Part shown: positions 17,535 to 27,604 of the stretch, piece after piece
Numbering within the stretch: position 1 is the first letter of the stretch
Layout of the letters: the number at the start of each line of letters is the position of its first letter
Origin: Nocardia sp. SYP-A9097
GTDB lineage: Bacteria; Actinomycetota; Actinomycetes; Mycobacteriales; Mycobacteriaceae
NCBI RefSeq assembly: GCF_009649815.1
Contig: NZ_WJIC01000009.1
Location: forward strand, 1 to 64,000
Length of the DNA stretch: 64,000 bases
Reading direction: 5' to 3'
Translations under genes and position numbers: made by a program
The notes under the pieces: generated by a model
The model's database searches: none
The model's input: the letters and a program-made list of their open reading frames with translations, nothing else
What the model was told of the DNA's origin: nothing

Positions 17535-18266
17535 CTATGAAGCCGCCCGCAGTTCGGCGCGCAGCTTGTTGAGCGCGCGATGCTGCATCACCCGCACCAC
17601 GCCCGGACTGGTGCCGATGGCCTCCGCGGTCTGCGCCGCGGTCCACCCCAGCACAATCCGCATGACCAGCACCTCGCGATGGGTCGGAGCCAGCACCTTC
17701 ATGAGTTCCCGTGTGGCTGCCCGAGTTTCGGACTGCATCGCCCGCTCCTCCGGTCCGGCCTCCATATTCGGCTCGTCCGGGAACTCCGCCACCGGGTATG
17801 CCGGGTGCAGCTGTGCCCGCCGGAACGCGTCGGCGACCTTATTGGCCGAGATGCCGTACACGAATGCCAGGAACGACTTGCCCTGATCCCGGTAGCGCGG
17901 AATCGCCTGCACGGTGGCCAGGCAGATCTCCTGTGCCACATCATCGGCCGTCACATGCAGGTGTCCCGCACCGCTCATCCGGGCCGCGCAATAACGCCGC
18001 ACCAGCGGATACACGATCTTGAGAATCTCGGTGACCGCCGCCCGATCACCCGCGGCCGCCGGACCGATCAACTTCTCCAGTTCGGCTGCGGCACGCCGGG
18101 ATTCCGATGTGGCCGCACTATTGGTCTTGCTTCCCCGCCCCGCCGAATGCCTGCGCGCGGCGGCCGCTGTCTGCACTACGGTCCCGAGCCCCTCGCCACG
18201 GTCCTGCTGTGCCACTGCCTTGCCGTCGGTGTTCAACTCCGTCGATCCTTTCGCCGTATCGTTCAT
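17535..18266 (-). CDS. ECF-like sigma factor of the SigD/ShbA type
   Basis: A 243-residue sigma-70-family factor. A low-complexity N-terminus of about 65 residues precedes region 2 (VRRYCAARMSGAGHLHVTAD through DDVAQEICLATVQAIPRYRD, then FLAFVYGISANKVADAFRRA) and region 4 (LAPTHREVLVMRIVLGWTAA through VVRVMQHRALNKLRAELRA). The VYGISANKVADAFR block is characteristic of SigD/ShbA proteins. No anti-sigma gene is adjacent. This gene sits in a block that in mycobacteria runs directly from ceoC to DUF3159, so it is an insertion relative to that order. Confidence 0.85.
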   Translation of the reverse strand: MNDTAKGSTELNTDGKAVAQQDRGEGLGTVVQTAAAARRHSAGRGSKTNSAATSESRRAAAELEKLIGPAAAGDRAAVTEILKIVYPLVRRYCAARMSGAGHLHVTADDVAQEICLATVQAIPRYRDQGKSFLAFVYGISANKVADAFRRAQLHPAYPVAEFPDEPNMEAGPEERAMQSETRAATRELMKVLAPTHREVLVMRIVLGWTAAQTAEAIGTSPGVVRVMQHRALNKLRAELRAAS

Positions 18267-18396
18267 AACGATCCTGCGATGATCGGAGCCTTCGAAATAG
18301 GCACCCCAGGGGTGGGGTGGCCACCCCCTTTACGGGCCAGATCCGACCGAAGGTGTTGCGCAACGGGCAGTTAGCGCGATAAGGCGCTGGTAGAGC

Positions 18397-19227
18397 TCAA
18401 TTACGAGCGGAGTCCGCGGATTCGGTCGACTCGGCGGACTTCCCGGTCTTCGCGGTGGAGACGGGCAGATGCCCGGCCTTACGCACCGCCCACACCGTGA
18501 CCACCAGGGCCACCGCGGTCAGCGGCCAGCCCATGGCCAGGCGAGCCACCGCCAGCAGACCCGTGCTGTTGGAGGCGTAGAGGTGGTTCTGCACCAGATA
18601 GCGGGCACCGAACACCACCGCCCACACCACGGTCGCCAGATCGTAGAGGCGCATGGCCCGGCGATCCGAACGCCATTCGGTGCCATGACCGTTCAACACA
18701 CCCCAGATGACACCGGCCAGCGGCCAGCGCACCACCAGAGACAGCAGGAACGCGCCCGAGTACACCAGGCTCGCGTAGATACCGAACAGGAAGAAGCCCT
18801 TGGCCTCACCCATGCGATAGGCGATGAACGCGCACAGGCCCACACCCAGGAAACCCGAGATCGCGGGCTGAATCGCACCGCGCCGCACCAGACGCCAGAT
18901 CAGAATCGCGGTCGCCACACCCAGGGCCGCCCAGATGGCGGTGGTGAGCCCGCGCAACGAATTCACCGGCACGAACACCAGCACCGGCAGCGAGGAGTAG
19001 ATCAGCCCGCTGAAACCACCCAACTGCTCGAGCAGGGTCTGTTCGACCACTTCCTCGAGCTCGTCTTCGAGCTTCTCCTCGAAGTGCTGCACCGCGTACT
19101 GCTCGGTCACGGCCCCGGCAAGCTCGGCCTCACGCGCGGTGAGCTCGTGCCCGAAGACGTCCTCCAGCTCGCGAGGGTCACCGGCGGGCGCGCGGCCCTC
19201 GTCATTGCTGCTGGCAGGTATCGGCAT
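18397..19227 (-). CDS. DUF3159 membrane protein (Rv2693c-like)
   Basis: A 276-residue protein with an acidic N-terminus containing a coiled-coil-like stretch (FEEKLEDELEEVVEQTLLEQ, about residues 50-69), then a DUF3159 core with about six membrane helices, such as LPVLVFVPVNSLRGLTTAIW and the stretch around ISGFLGVGLCAFIAYRMGEA. Function unknown. ATG 19227 lies 5 nt past the stop of the OB-fold gene, so the two form an operon. The neighbourhood (OB-fold, DUF3710, dut, sigA) is the standard Mycobacteriales order. Confidence 0.85.
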   Translation of the reverse strand: MPIPASSNDEGRAPAGDPRELEDVFGHELTAREAELAGAVTEQYAVQHFEEKLEDELEEVVEQTLLEQLGGFSGLIYSSLPVLVFVPVNSLRGLTTAIWAALGVATAILIWRLVRRGAIQPAISGFLGVGLCAFIAYRMGEAKGFFLFGIYASLVYSGAFLLSLVVRWPLAGVIWGVLNGHGTEWRSDRRAMRLYDLATVVWAVVFGARYLVQNHLYASNSTGLLAVARLAMGWPLTAVALVVTVWAVRKAGHLPVSTAKTGKSAESTESADSARN

Positions 19228-19232
19228 AGGTG

Positions 19233-19625
19233 TCAGGAGTTCCCGCGAAGTTCGTAGTAGGGGTTGAAGATGACCTTGCCGCCGGCACGCTCACCGACGC
19301 GACCTCGGACCAGAATACGACGGCCCGGCTCGATACCGGGGATACGCCGCCTGCCGATGAAAACCAGGGCGACACTGTCGGTGCCATCGAAGAACTCGGC
19401 CTCGACCTCGGCCCCACCCGACTTCGGACACGCCTCCACACTACGCAAACGGCCCAGCATGGTGACCTCTTCGCCACGGCGACACTCCGATGCGTGGCAC
19501 GCGCCGGACGCCTCCGACGTCTCGGCGAGTTCCTCGGCATCCAAACGATCCAGGTCCTCCGTCAAGCGTCGGCTGAGTCGCCGGAAATAGCCTGACGGGA
19601 AGTCCTTTCCACCCGAGGATGGCAT
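19233..19625 (-). CDS. OB-fold nucleic-acid-binding protein (Rv2694c-like)
   Basis: A 130-residue protein. A basic, acidic-tailed N-terminal helix (YFRRLSRRLTEDLDRLDAEE) is followed by an OB-fold barrel: RRGEEVTMLGRLRSVEACP, VEAEFFDGTDSVALVFIGRR, GIEPGRRILVRGRVG and VIFNPYYEL. The last block matches the GIEPG..l.v.GRv signature of single-strand-binding OB folds. ATG 19625 is preferred over the longer frame to 19685 because it matches relatives. It probably binds single-stranded nucleic acid; the role is unknown. Cotranscribed with the DUF3159 gene 5 nt downstream. Confidence 0.8.
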   Translation of the reverse strand: MPSSGGKDFPSGYFRRLSRRLTEDLDRLDAEELAETSEASGACHASECRRGEEVTMLGRLRSVEACPKSGGAEVEAEFFDGTDSVALVFIGRRRIPGIEPGRRILVRGRVGERAGGKVIFNPYYELRGNS

Positions 19626-19782
19626 CTCGCACGCTCTCCTGTAGAGCCAACACGGCGTGGGTCGCACGTCGTTCGTTTCTTCCACTTACCGGAGGGTTAC
19701 CCCCGGCCCGTGGACGTACACCGCCACTGTAGAGGGGACGGCCCGCACCCGCCACGCGCGCCTGTCGCAGTACGCTCGCCGG

Positions 19783-20499
19783 GTGCCAGATCTTCCCCAT
19801 CCGGCGGTCGCCGTCGCCCTGCCCGGAACCGGCTCCGACGCCCACTTCGCCCGACGCGCCTTCGGATCCGCCTGTGCCGCACTGGATATCCCCTTCCACC
19901 CGGTCGACCCCGACCCGCGGCGCGTGATCGACAGCTATCACGCGGCATTGGACGCGGCCGCACGCTCGGGACCGGTGCTGATCGCCGGAATCTCGCTCGG
20001 CGCGGCGGTCGCGGTGGATTGGGCGGCCCGAAACCCGGGATCGGTCTACGGCGTAGTCGCGGCCCTGCCCGCCTGGACCGGCGCCGACACCACCGGCTGC
20101 CCGGCGGCATTGAGCGCGGCAGCCACCGCCTCGGCCCTGCGCGCGGACGGCATCGACGCCGTCATCGAGGGCATGCGAGCCTCCAGCCCCACCTGGCTCG
20201 CCGAAGCCCTCACCCGCTCCTGGCGCACCCAATGGCCGGACCTGCCCGCGGCCCTCGACGAGGCCGCCGCCTACCGCTGGCCCGAAGCGGAACTGTTGAG
20301 CAGCATCACCGTCCCCGTCTCCATCGTCGGCACGATCGACGACCCGGTGCACCCCTTCACTGTCGCCCAAAGCTGGACAGACCTCATCCCCGACAGCGAG
20401 CTACACCACATCACCCTCGACGAACTCGGCTCGGACCCAGCCATTCTCGGCTCACGCGGCTTCCGAACCCTCGTCCCCCGCCGCATCCCAACCCACTGA
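19783..20499 (+). CDS. alpha/beta hydrolase (Rv2695-like)
   Basis: A 238-residue cytoplasmic alpha/beta hydrolase starting at GTG 19783 (VPDLPHPAVAVALPGTGSDA). The nucleophile elbow is GISLGAA near residue 71, the oxyanion strand is ALPGTGSD, an acid lies in VGTIDDPVHP near 187 and a His follows in ELHHITLDE. It corresponds to Rv2695 by position. Substrate unknown. It is transcribed away from the OB-fold/DUF3159 operon and converges with DUF3710 at a long terminator hairpin. Confidence 0.75.
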   Translation: MPDLPHPAVAVALPGTGSDAHFARRAFGSACAALDIPFHPVDPDPRRVIDSYHAALDAAARSGPVLIAGISLGAAVAVDWAARNPGSVYGVVAALPAWTGADTTGCPAALSAAATASALRADGIDAVIEGMRASSPTWLAEALTRSWRTQWPDLPAALDEAAAYRWPEAELLSSITVPVSIVGTIDDPVHPFTVAQSWTDLIPDSELHHITLDELGSDPAILGSRGFRTLVPRRIPTH

Positions 20500-20521
20500 G
20501 TGGGGCCGCCCACATACAGCA

Positions 20522-20566
20522 AACGGCCTCCGCCACCTCGTTTCGCTGAGGTGTGCGGAGGCCGTT
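20522..20566. terminator. long bidirectional terminator hairpin
   Basis: aacggcctccgc-cacctc (20522-20539) pairs with gaggtg-t-gcggaggccgtt (20548-20566) to give an 18-bp stem with one bulged base and an 8-nt loop. It lies between the convergent hydrolase and DUF3710 genes and can serve both. Confidence 0.7.
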
Positions 20567-20576
20567 GTATTTCTGG

Positions 20577-21449
20577 CTAGTTGAGGCCCAACTGCTGCAT
20601 GGCCGAACCTTCCGCGCCTCGGCGCGGTTCGGCGTCCGGTTGCGGGACACCCGGCTGAGGGCCGCCTTGGAGGGCGGCGAGCTGCGCGGCCACGGCCTGC
20701 TGCTGCGCGGCCAGCTGCTGCTGGTGCGCGGCGGAGAGCTGATCCGCGAGCTCCTGGGGTAGGACCACCGGCAGCGGTTCCCGCACCGGCAGCGGCTCGT
20801 CACCGCGGCGCACGATGGTCTCACTCATGATCGCGCGGGCGGCGGCGACCAGGGGCGTGCTCTCGGCGGCCGCACCGGCGGCACCGGCCGCGACCAGGCG
20901 CACCATCCAGCGGTGCCCGTCGACGCCGATGAAACGCAGATCCGCGCCCTCGGTGACGGCATGCAGTTCCCGACCCCAGGGACCGTTCTGCACCGATACC
21001 TGCGCACCGTCCTTGCGCAGTGTCTCGGCGAGATCGGCTGCGACCGAACGCCATTGGCCCGACGACTTGGGTGCGGCGTACGCGGCCACGGTGATCCGGC
21101 CGTGCTCGGTCGCCAGGTGCACCGCCTGCGGGGTGCCATCGGGAGTCATCTCGACCTGCAGCTGCCCGCCGGGCGGGACCGGCACGATGACCGATCCCAG
21201 GTCCAGGCGCTGTTCGGCGACATTCTCGAGCTGGTCGGCGACATCCTCGTAGTTGTACGGGCCGACCTTGGAGCCGCGCTCGGGCACCCGGAACGAATCG
21301 GTATCGAACTCCGGATCCGTCGCCGCGGTGTACTCGGGTTCGTCGTAGCCCTCGGCCTCGTACTCGACGTCGTCGTCGCCGTATTCGTCGTACTCGTCGT
21401 ACTGGGCGGCGGCATCCGCGTCGCCCTTGTTCTTCTTGCGTCCGAACAT
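20577..21449 (-). CDS. DUF3710 protein (Rv2696c-like)
   Basis: A 290-residue acidic soluble protein. After a basic tip (MFGRKKNKG) comes an Asp/Glu/Tyr-rich tail of about 50 residues, then the DUF3710 core with VPERGSKVGPYNYEDV, LDLGSVIVPVPPGGQLQVEM and WGRELHAVTEGADLRFIGVD, and a Gln/Ala-rich C-terminus. Function unknown. Two ATGs lie at 21455 and 21449; the second has GGAGG at a proper 7-nt spacing while the first is only 1 nt from it, so 21449 is chosen. The first would overlap the dut stop by 4 nt. Cotranscribed with dut. Confidence 0.85.
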   Translation of the reverse strand: MFGRKKNKGDADAAAQYDEYDEYGDDDVEYEAEGYDEPEYTAATDPEFDTDSFRVPERGSKVGPYNYEDVADQLENVAEQRLDLGSVIVPVPPGGQLQVEMTPDGTPQAVHLATEHGRITVAAYAAPKSSGQWRSVAADLAETLRKDGAQVSVQNGPWGRELHAVTEGADLRFIGVDGHRWMVRLVAAGAAGAAAESTPLVAAARAIMSETIVRRGDEPLPVREPLPVVLPQELADQLSAAHQQQLAAQQQAVAAQLAALQGGPQPGVPQPDAEPRRGAEGSAMQQLGLN

Positions 21450-21451
21450 CG

Positions 21452-21952
21452 TCATGCCTCCTTGCCGACTGATCTACCCGCCCCGCCGGACTGTGCGGTC
21501 AGGCTGGCGTGCCCACCGCTCGATCCGTATCCTCCTGCGCCCCGCTCGGTTTCGTCGAGGGAGCCCACCTCGGCGAAGTCGACCCGCTCGACCCGCTGCA
21601 CCAGCAGCTGAGCGATGCGGTCACCGCGCCGGAGCTCGATGGGAGTACGCAAATCATGATTGATCAAGCAAACCTTGATCTCACCGCGGTACCCGGCGTC
21701 GACCGTGCCGGGGGTGTTGACAACCGACAGGCCGTGCTTGGCCGCCAGTCCGGATCGGGGATGGATCAGACCGACCGTCCCGATCGGGAGCGCGATCGCG
21801 ATGCCGGTACCCACCAGCACCCGCTCCCCCGGTTCGATGATGACGTCCTCGGTGGTGCACAGGTCCACCCCGGCGTCGCCCTCATGAGCGCGCGTGGGTA
21901 CGGGCATGCCGGCATCGAGCCGCAGCAGGGGAATAGGAGGAATTCCGGTCAC
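21452..21952 (-). CDS. dut: deoxyuridine 5'-triphosphate nucleotidohydrolase
   Basis: Hydrolyses dUTP to dUMP and pyrophosphate, keeping uracil out of DNA and feeding dTMP synthesis. All five trimeric-dUTPase motifs are visible: EGDAGVDL (1), HPRSGLAAKHGL (2), NTPGTVDAGYRGEIKVCLIN (3, with the catalytic Asp), RRGDRIAQLLVQ (4) and ERGAGGYGSSG (5). 166 residues, slightly longer than usual because of a Ser/Gly tail. Starts at ATG or GTG 21952 and is transcribed with DUF3710. Confidence 0.95.
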   Translation of the reverse strand: MTGIPPIPLLRLDAGMPVPTRAHEGDAGVDLCTTEDVIIEPGERVLVGTGIAIALPIGTVGLIHPRSGLAAKHGLSVVNTPGTVDAGYRGEIKVCLINHDLRTPIELRRGDRIAQLLVQRVERVDFAEVGSLDETERGAGGYGSSGGHASLTAQSGGAGRSVGKEA

Positions 21953-22004
21953 GTGCGCCGAGCCTACGCGTTCACCCCCGCAGTCATTGACCTAGTCTGA
22001 TGTC

Positions 22005-22505
22005 GTGTCCGACCAGCCCCCTCAGGTGACCATGGAACCTCAGCAGCAGACCACGCCCCTCTACTCCGAGCGCCTGTGGGTGCCGCTGTGGTGGTGGCCC
22101 GTCGGATTGGCCGTCACCGGCCTCCTGGCAGCCGAAATCCACATGGGCGCACCGGGTATCCGGGCGTGGCTGCCGTACGTTCTGCTGTTCCCCATCCCCG
22201 TCTGGGTACTGCTGTGGATGTCGCGGCACCGGGTCGAAGTGACCCGCGACGCGGACGGAACCCCCGAATTGCGAATCGACACCGCCCATCTCCCGGCCAC
22301 TTTCGTGGCGCGCGCGGCGGGGGTGCCGACGAGTGCGAAGAGCGCGGCCCTGGGTCGACAACTCGATCCGGCCGCCTATGTACAACACCACGCCTGGGTC
22401 GGCCCGATGCTGCTACTGGTACTCGACGACCCGGACGACCCGACACCGTACTGGTTGGTCAGTACGCGTCGGCCCGAACGAATCATGGAATCACTCGGCC
22501 TTTAA
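22005..22505 (+). CDS. DUF3093 membrane protein (Rv2698-like)
   Basis: A 166-residue protein with two N-terminal membrane helices (VPLWWWPVGLAVTGLLAAE and WLPYVLLFPIPVWVLLWM) followed by a small beta-rich domain (VEVTRDADGTPELRIDTAHL, then YWLVSTRRPERIMESLGL at the end). Function unknown. It starts at GTG 22005, 52 bp from the divergent dut start. Its last 50 bp are imperfectly duplicated just downstream (see 22451-22566), which suggests that the C-terminus was remodelled. Confidence 0.85.
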   Translation: MSDQPPQVTMEPQQQTTPLYSERLWVPLWWWPVGLAVTGLLAAEIHMGAPGIRAWLPYVLLFPIPVWVLLWMSRHRVEVTRDADGTPELRIDTAHLPATFVARAAGVPTSAKSAALGRQLDPAAYVQHHAWVGPMLLLVLDDPDDPTPYWLVSTRRPERIMESLGL

Positions 22506-22566
22506 CGAGCCTGGTTGGTCAGGCTGCGCTTGTGGGCCCGAACGAATCCTCGAGGCTCTAGGTGTG
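22451..22566 (+). repeat. imperfect tandem duplication of the DUF3093 3' end
   Basis: ctggttggtcag occurs at 22451 and 22511, and ggcccgaacgaatc at 22471 and 22535. The second copy is followed by a decayed coding tail reading PERILEALGVEIAA to a TAG, in a frame different from the gene. It looks like an old C-terminal exchange or tandem duplication that left a remnant after the current stop. Confidence 0.6.
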
Positions 22567-22675
22567 GAAATCGCCGCTTAGCTAACGCTTTTCAGACCCA
22601 GATCGTCCTTGCCGCGCTCGGCGAACCGAGCGCGGGCTGACGGATATTTCCTGCTCAGGGCTGCGTGACCTGGAA

Positions 22676-22978
22676 TCAGGCCGCGCAGTCCATGCAAATC
22701 AGCTGCCCGCCGGCCTCATTGGCCAGCCGGCTGCGGTGGTGCACGAGGAAGCAGCTGGAACAGGTGAACTCATCGGCCTGCTTCGGGATGACCCGAACCG
22801 AGAGCACCTCCTCCGAAAGATCCGCGCCGGGAAGCTCGAACGACTCCGCGGTATCGGATTCGTCGATATCCACGACGGCGGACGCGGCCTCGTTGCGACG
22901 AGCCTTCAGCTCCTCGAGCGAGTCCTCCGAAACTTCGTCGGTTTCGCTACGCCTCGGTGCGTCATAGTCGGTTGCCAT
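22676..22978 (-). CDS. DUF4193 protein (Rv2699c-like)
   Basis: A 100-residue small acidic protein with a C-terminal zinc-ribbon-like set of cysteines: FTCSSCFLVHHRSRL and ICMDCAA. The N-terminal part (ETDEVSEDSLEELKARR) is acidic. DUF4193 is nearly universal in Mycobacteriales; its function is unknown, but the paired CxxC motifs suggest zinc binding and a structural or regulatory role. ATG 22978. Convergent with DUF3093 and divergent from cei. Confidence 0.9.
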   Translation of the reverse strand: MATDYDAPRRSETDEVSEDSLEELKARRNEAASAVVDIDESDTAESFELPGADLSEEVLSVRVIPKQADEFTCSSCFLVHHRSRLANEAGGQLICMDCAA

Positions 22979-23391
22979 GTCGTCTTCCCCTCGTCCTTAC
23001 TCCGTATATCCCGGACCGGCTCGTTCCGGTTCGGATTCCCACAGGAATCCGGCCGGGGTTTGCCGCCCCGCCCGTGGTGTACGCCACACGTACACCGGTC
23101 ACCGACCTGGCCGGATACTCCTGGTCCGTACCTGATCGCGCTCGGTCAACGCAGGACATGCCCTTGTTGTTCCCGAAATCGAACCCCCGATTCAACCCGG
23201 GCGATACGATCTGGGCCGCCAGACAATAGCGGACCCCGGGACAAAAGTCGCAATCAAAACACACGCGAGTCGAAACTGAGGGTCAATCGTCACCGACCAG
23301 GGAACTGGCCGAGACCTTGACGCGGGTTCCCGAGACCAACCGGGGACTTACCGAGACCTTGCACGCAACCGCGCTCAGCTTTTCGTAGAGT
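22979..23391. promoter_or_regulatory. 413-bp divergent region between DUF4193 and cei
   Basis: No credible gene. The part near cei contains three spaced copies of a ccgagacc-type element (about 23309, 23332 and 23358, within ggccgagaccttg, cccgagacc and accgagaccttg). They could be an operator array or a degenerate local repeat. Promoters for both divergent genes must lie here, but I cannot place them. Confidence 0.35.
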
Positions 23392-24075
23392 GTGCCTGTG
23401 GTTTCACTGATCACCCAAGGCAATTCGACCGACCCCGAGGGGCGGCCCTTCATTCGGCGACGCTGGGAGCCGTGGGCAGCCATGGTGGGCGTCATCGCCG
23501 TGATCTGCGTCGGTGTGTGGTTCAAGGCACTGACGACGACCGAGGCCGATCACGGCGCGATGGCATGCAATTCGCCCAGTCCAGCGTCCAGTACCTCCGC
23601 TCCCGCGGCCGCCCCACTGGGCCAGCGGGTCGGACAATCCCGGCTGCGCGATGTGGAGCCGGTGGCGCTCGCACAGTCCAAGGTGCGTGTGTTCAATGCC
23701 AACGCCCAGCGCGGGCAGGCCGCGCATGTGGCCTCCGAACTGGGCGATCTCGGTTTCGCCAGCGCACCGGACGTGCAGGTCGGCAATGATCCGGTCTACG
23801 TGAACGGTGATCTGGAGTGCACCGGGCAGATTCGATTCGGCGTGAACGGGCGGCCCGCCGCGGCGGCCGTGCAGTTGGTCGCGCCGTGTGCGGAGTTGAT
23901 CGAGGATCAGCGCACCGATGACACCGTGGATCTGGTGCTGGGCTCGCTCTTCCGCGATATCCGGCCGAGCACCGATGCCGAGGAGGTGTTGCGGTCGCTG
24001 AAGAATCCGGCCCCGGGCACCACACCGGCTATCGATCCGAAATTGCTGGACGCGGCCCGGCACGCCAAGTGCTGA
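23392..24075 (+). CDS. cei: envelope integrity protein Cei
   Basis: A 227-residue membrane-anchored protein equivalent to Rv2700. A short cytoplasmic N-terminus (RPFIRRRWEP) leads into one membrane helix (AAMVGVIAVICVGVWFKAL, residues 29-47). The extracytoplasmic part is a LytR_C-like domain (VRVFNANAQRGQAAHVASEL, then VQVGNDPVYVNGDLECTGQI) with paired cysteines. In mycobacteria Cei is needed for cell-envelope integrity and virulence. Starts at GTG 23392, with the cei-suhB terminator downstream. Confidence 0.9.
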   Translation: MPVVSLITQGNSTDPEGRPFIRRRWEPWAAMVGVIAVICVGVWFKALTTTEADHGAMACNSPSPASSTSAPAAAPLGQRVGQSRLRDVEPVALAQSKVRVFNANAQRGQAAHVASELGDLGFASAPDVQVGNDPVYVNGDLECTGQIRFGVNGRPAAAAVQLVAPCAELIEDQRTDDTVDLVLGSLFRDIRPSTDAEEVLRSLKNPAPGTTPAIDPKLLDAARHAKC

Positions 24076-24125
24076 CGTCCTGAGAACCACCGGCCGAAAA
24101 CCCTTTCCGGCCGTGACCGATACGA

Positions 24126-24158
24126 GAATCGCCGCACCCGGTTCGGGTGCGGCGATTC
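24126..24158. terminator. bidirectional terminator between cei and suhB
   Basis: A perfect 15-bp stem (gaatcgccgcacccg at 24126-24140, cgggtgcggcgattc at 24144-24158) with a 3-nt loop lies between these convergent genes and could terminate both. Confidence 0.75.
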
Positions 24159-24196
24159 GTCATTTCCGGGGTTCGGGCGTGTCTAGCGGGGTGGAG

Positions 24197-25138
24197 CTAA
24201 ACCGGGATAGGGGTGGTGACACCGATACGGTCCAGCAGATCGGACAATTCGGCCGCGATTCCGGGGGCGGCGGCGACCACCAACTCCCCCGCCGTCCCCA
24301 AGGAGGTCGGCGCGGGCAGGGTCAGCACCGCGCCCGCCTCGGCGGCGATGAGCGCGCCCGCGGCCCAATCCCAGAGGTTCAGGCCGTGCTCGTAGTGCGC
24401 GTCCACCCGGCCCTCGGCGACCATGCACAGATCGAGTGCCGCGGAACCCAATCGGCGGATGTCGCGAATCTCCGGCAACAGTTCGGCGATGAGCTCGCCC
24501 TGCCGGGCGCGGCGCTTGGGCGCGTAGGCGAATCCGGTGGCGACCAGTGCCATGGAGACCGAGTCGACGGCATTGCAGCGCAACGGAATCGGCGCGTCCA
24601 CCGGATCCCCGGCCGTGCCCCAGACGCCGAACGCACTGCGATGTGCGCCCTCCCCCAGGCCCGCGCTGTAGGTGACCCCGTGCACCACATCCGCGACGGC
24701 TCCGGCCACGGACTGCCCGCCGCGCACCGCCGCCACCGATACCGAGTACGCGGGAATCCCGTAGACGAAGTTCACCGTCCCGTCGATCGGATCCACGACC
24801 CACTGCACGGCCTCCTGATCGTCCGCCAGCGTCCCGCCGTCCTCTTCCCCTACTACGTAGTCCCCCGGGCGCAATTCGTCGACGAGGCGGCGGACCAGGG
24901 CCTCGGTTTCGGTATCGACGATCGTCACCGGGTCCGTGGGCGTGCTCTTGGACTGCATGGCCTCGTCTTCGACGGCGCCCGGCCCGAAAACCTGCGGGCG
25001 GCGTTCGCGCACATGCGCGGCGGCGGTTTCGGCCAGATGTACCGCTATGCGCCGAAGTTCGGCGACGTCGGTCCCGTCGGCGGTCGTGGTGGTGTTCGAT
25101 GCGGTGGAGGTGAAATCGGATTCCGGCACGTTGACCAT
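24197..25138 (-). CDS. suhB: inositol monophosphatase family protein SuhB
   Basis: A 313-residue Mg2+-dependent phosphatase equivalent to Rv2701c. Metal and catalytic motifs are intact: VVGEEDGG (first metal Glu), WVVDPIDGTVNF (DPIDGT) and NLWDWAAGALIAAEAG (WDxAAG). It dephosphorylates inositol 1-phosphate and related sugar phosphates, supplying inositol for phosphatidylinositol and mycothiol. It is slightly longer than average because of an N-terminal Thr-rich tail (residues 1-25). Divergent from ppgK. Confidence 0.9.
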   Translation of the reverse strand: MVNVPESDFTSTASNTTTTADGTDVAELRRIAVHLAETAAAHVRERRPQVFGPGAVEDEAMQSKSTPTDPVTIVDTETEALVRRLVDELRPGDYVVGEEDGGTLADDQEAVQWVVDPIDGTVNFVYGIPAYSVSVAAVRGGQSVAGAVADVVHGVTYSAGLGEGAHRSAFGVWGTAGDPVDAPIPLRCNAVDSVSMALVATGFAYAPKRRARQGELIAELLPEIRDIRRLGSAALDLCMVAEGRVDAHYEHGLNLWDWAAGALIAAEAGAVLTLPAPTSLGTAGELVVAAAPGIAAELSDLLDRIGVTTPIPV

Positions 25139-25294
25139 CGCAGCACAGATCCGGCATGCCTCGCATTAGGCTTGTCGGGCAGGACACAGCTCATCGGCCG
25201 GTTCCAGCCAGGGGAAAACAGGGTCACCGCCGGAGCCGGTATCGTGCCGCGCGCCGGGATTCATCGGCATCATCGGGAGAACGAGGAGTCTTCA

Positions 25295-26053
25295 ATGTCC
25301 GCTCGGGGCCACGGGTTCGGGATCGACATCGGCGGTAGCGGGGTCAAGGGCGCCGAGGTCGATCTGGCCACCGGCGAACTGGTCGCGGAACGCATCAAGG
25401 TGGCGACACCGCAGCCGTCCACGCCGAACGCGGTGGCCGAGGCGGTCGCGAAGGTGGTGGCGCAGTCCGGTTGGGCGGGTCCGGTCGGCATCACCATGCC
25501 GAGCGTGATCATCAACGGTGCGGTGCGCACGGCCGCCAATATCGACAAGTCCTGGATCGGGACCGATGCCCGTTCGCTGTTCTCGCTCGCGCTGGGTGGC
25601 CGGGAGGTGACGGTGCTCAATGACGCCGACGCCGCCGGGCTCGCCGAGGACCGCTACGGCGCGGCAAAGGATCTCGACGGTTTGGTAATGCTGCTCACCT
25701 TCGGCACGGGTATCGGATCGGCCGTGATGTACAACGGCTTGCTGGTTCCGAACAGCGAACTCGGGCATATCGAAGTCGATGGCCGGGAGGCCGAGCATCG
25801 GGCCGCCGCGTCCGTGAAGGATCGCGAGGGCCTGAGCTACGCCGAATGGGCCGTCGAGGTGAGTAAGGTGCTGGTCACGCTGGAAAATCTGTTCTGGCCG
25901 AATGTGTTCGTGGCGGGTGGCGGCATCAGCCGTGACTACGCCGAATGGATTCCCCTGCTGACCAACAGAACACCGGTTGTGGCAGCCGATTTGAAGAACA
26001 CCGCGGGCATTGTCGGAGCGGCTATGGCCGTGTCTGCAGGTATCGCGCCGTAA
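25295..26053 (+). CDS. ppgK: polyphosphate glucokinase
   Basis: Phosphorylates glucose to glucose 6-phosphate using polyphosphate or ATP. A 252-residue ROK-fold enzyme: phosphate-1 motif GFGIDIGGSGVKGAEVDLAT, the active-site region VTVLNDADAAGLAEDRYGAA and LTFGTGIGSAVMYNG. Equivalent to Rv2702. ATG 25295 gives MSARGHGFGIDIGG with AGGAG 8 nt upstream; the frame is open much further upstream but without typical sequence. Divergent from suhB and 151 bp before sigA, as in mycobacteria. Confidence 0.92.
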   Translation: MSARGHGFGIDIGGSGVKGAEVDLATGELVAERIKVATPQPSTPNAVAEAVAKVVAQSGWAGPVGITMPSVIINGAVRTAANIDKSWIGTDARSLFSLALGGREVTVLNDADAAGLAEDRYGAAKDLDGLVMLLTFGTGIGSAVMYNGLLVPNSELGHIEVDGREAEHRAAASVKDREGLSYAEWAVEVSKVLVTLENLFWPNVFVAGGGISRDYAEWIPLLTNRTPVVAADLKNTAGIVGAAMAVSAGIAP

Positions 26054-26204
26054 GCAGGCTGGTTCGATCGTTACAATGGAACAACATCCGGCGGTGCGCC
26101 GGTGAAACCAACCCGGCATGCGCGCCGGTTATCCCCCGACAGACCGCTCCGCCGGATCACCACTCTGGCGTGACGCCGCACGAGACCGTCACGAAAGGGC
26201 GTAC

Positions 26205-27596
<1,392 letters not shown>

Positions 27597-27604
27597 TCCG
27601 CACC

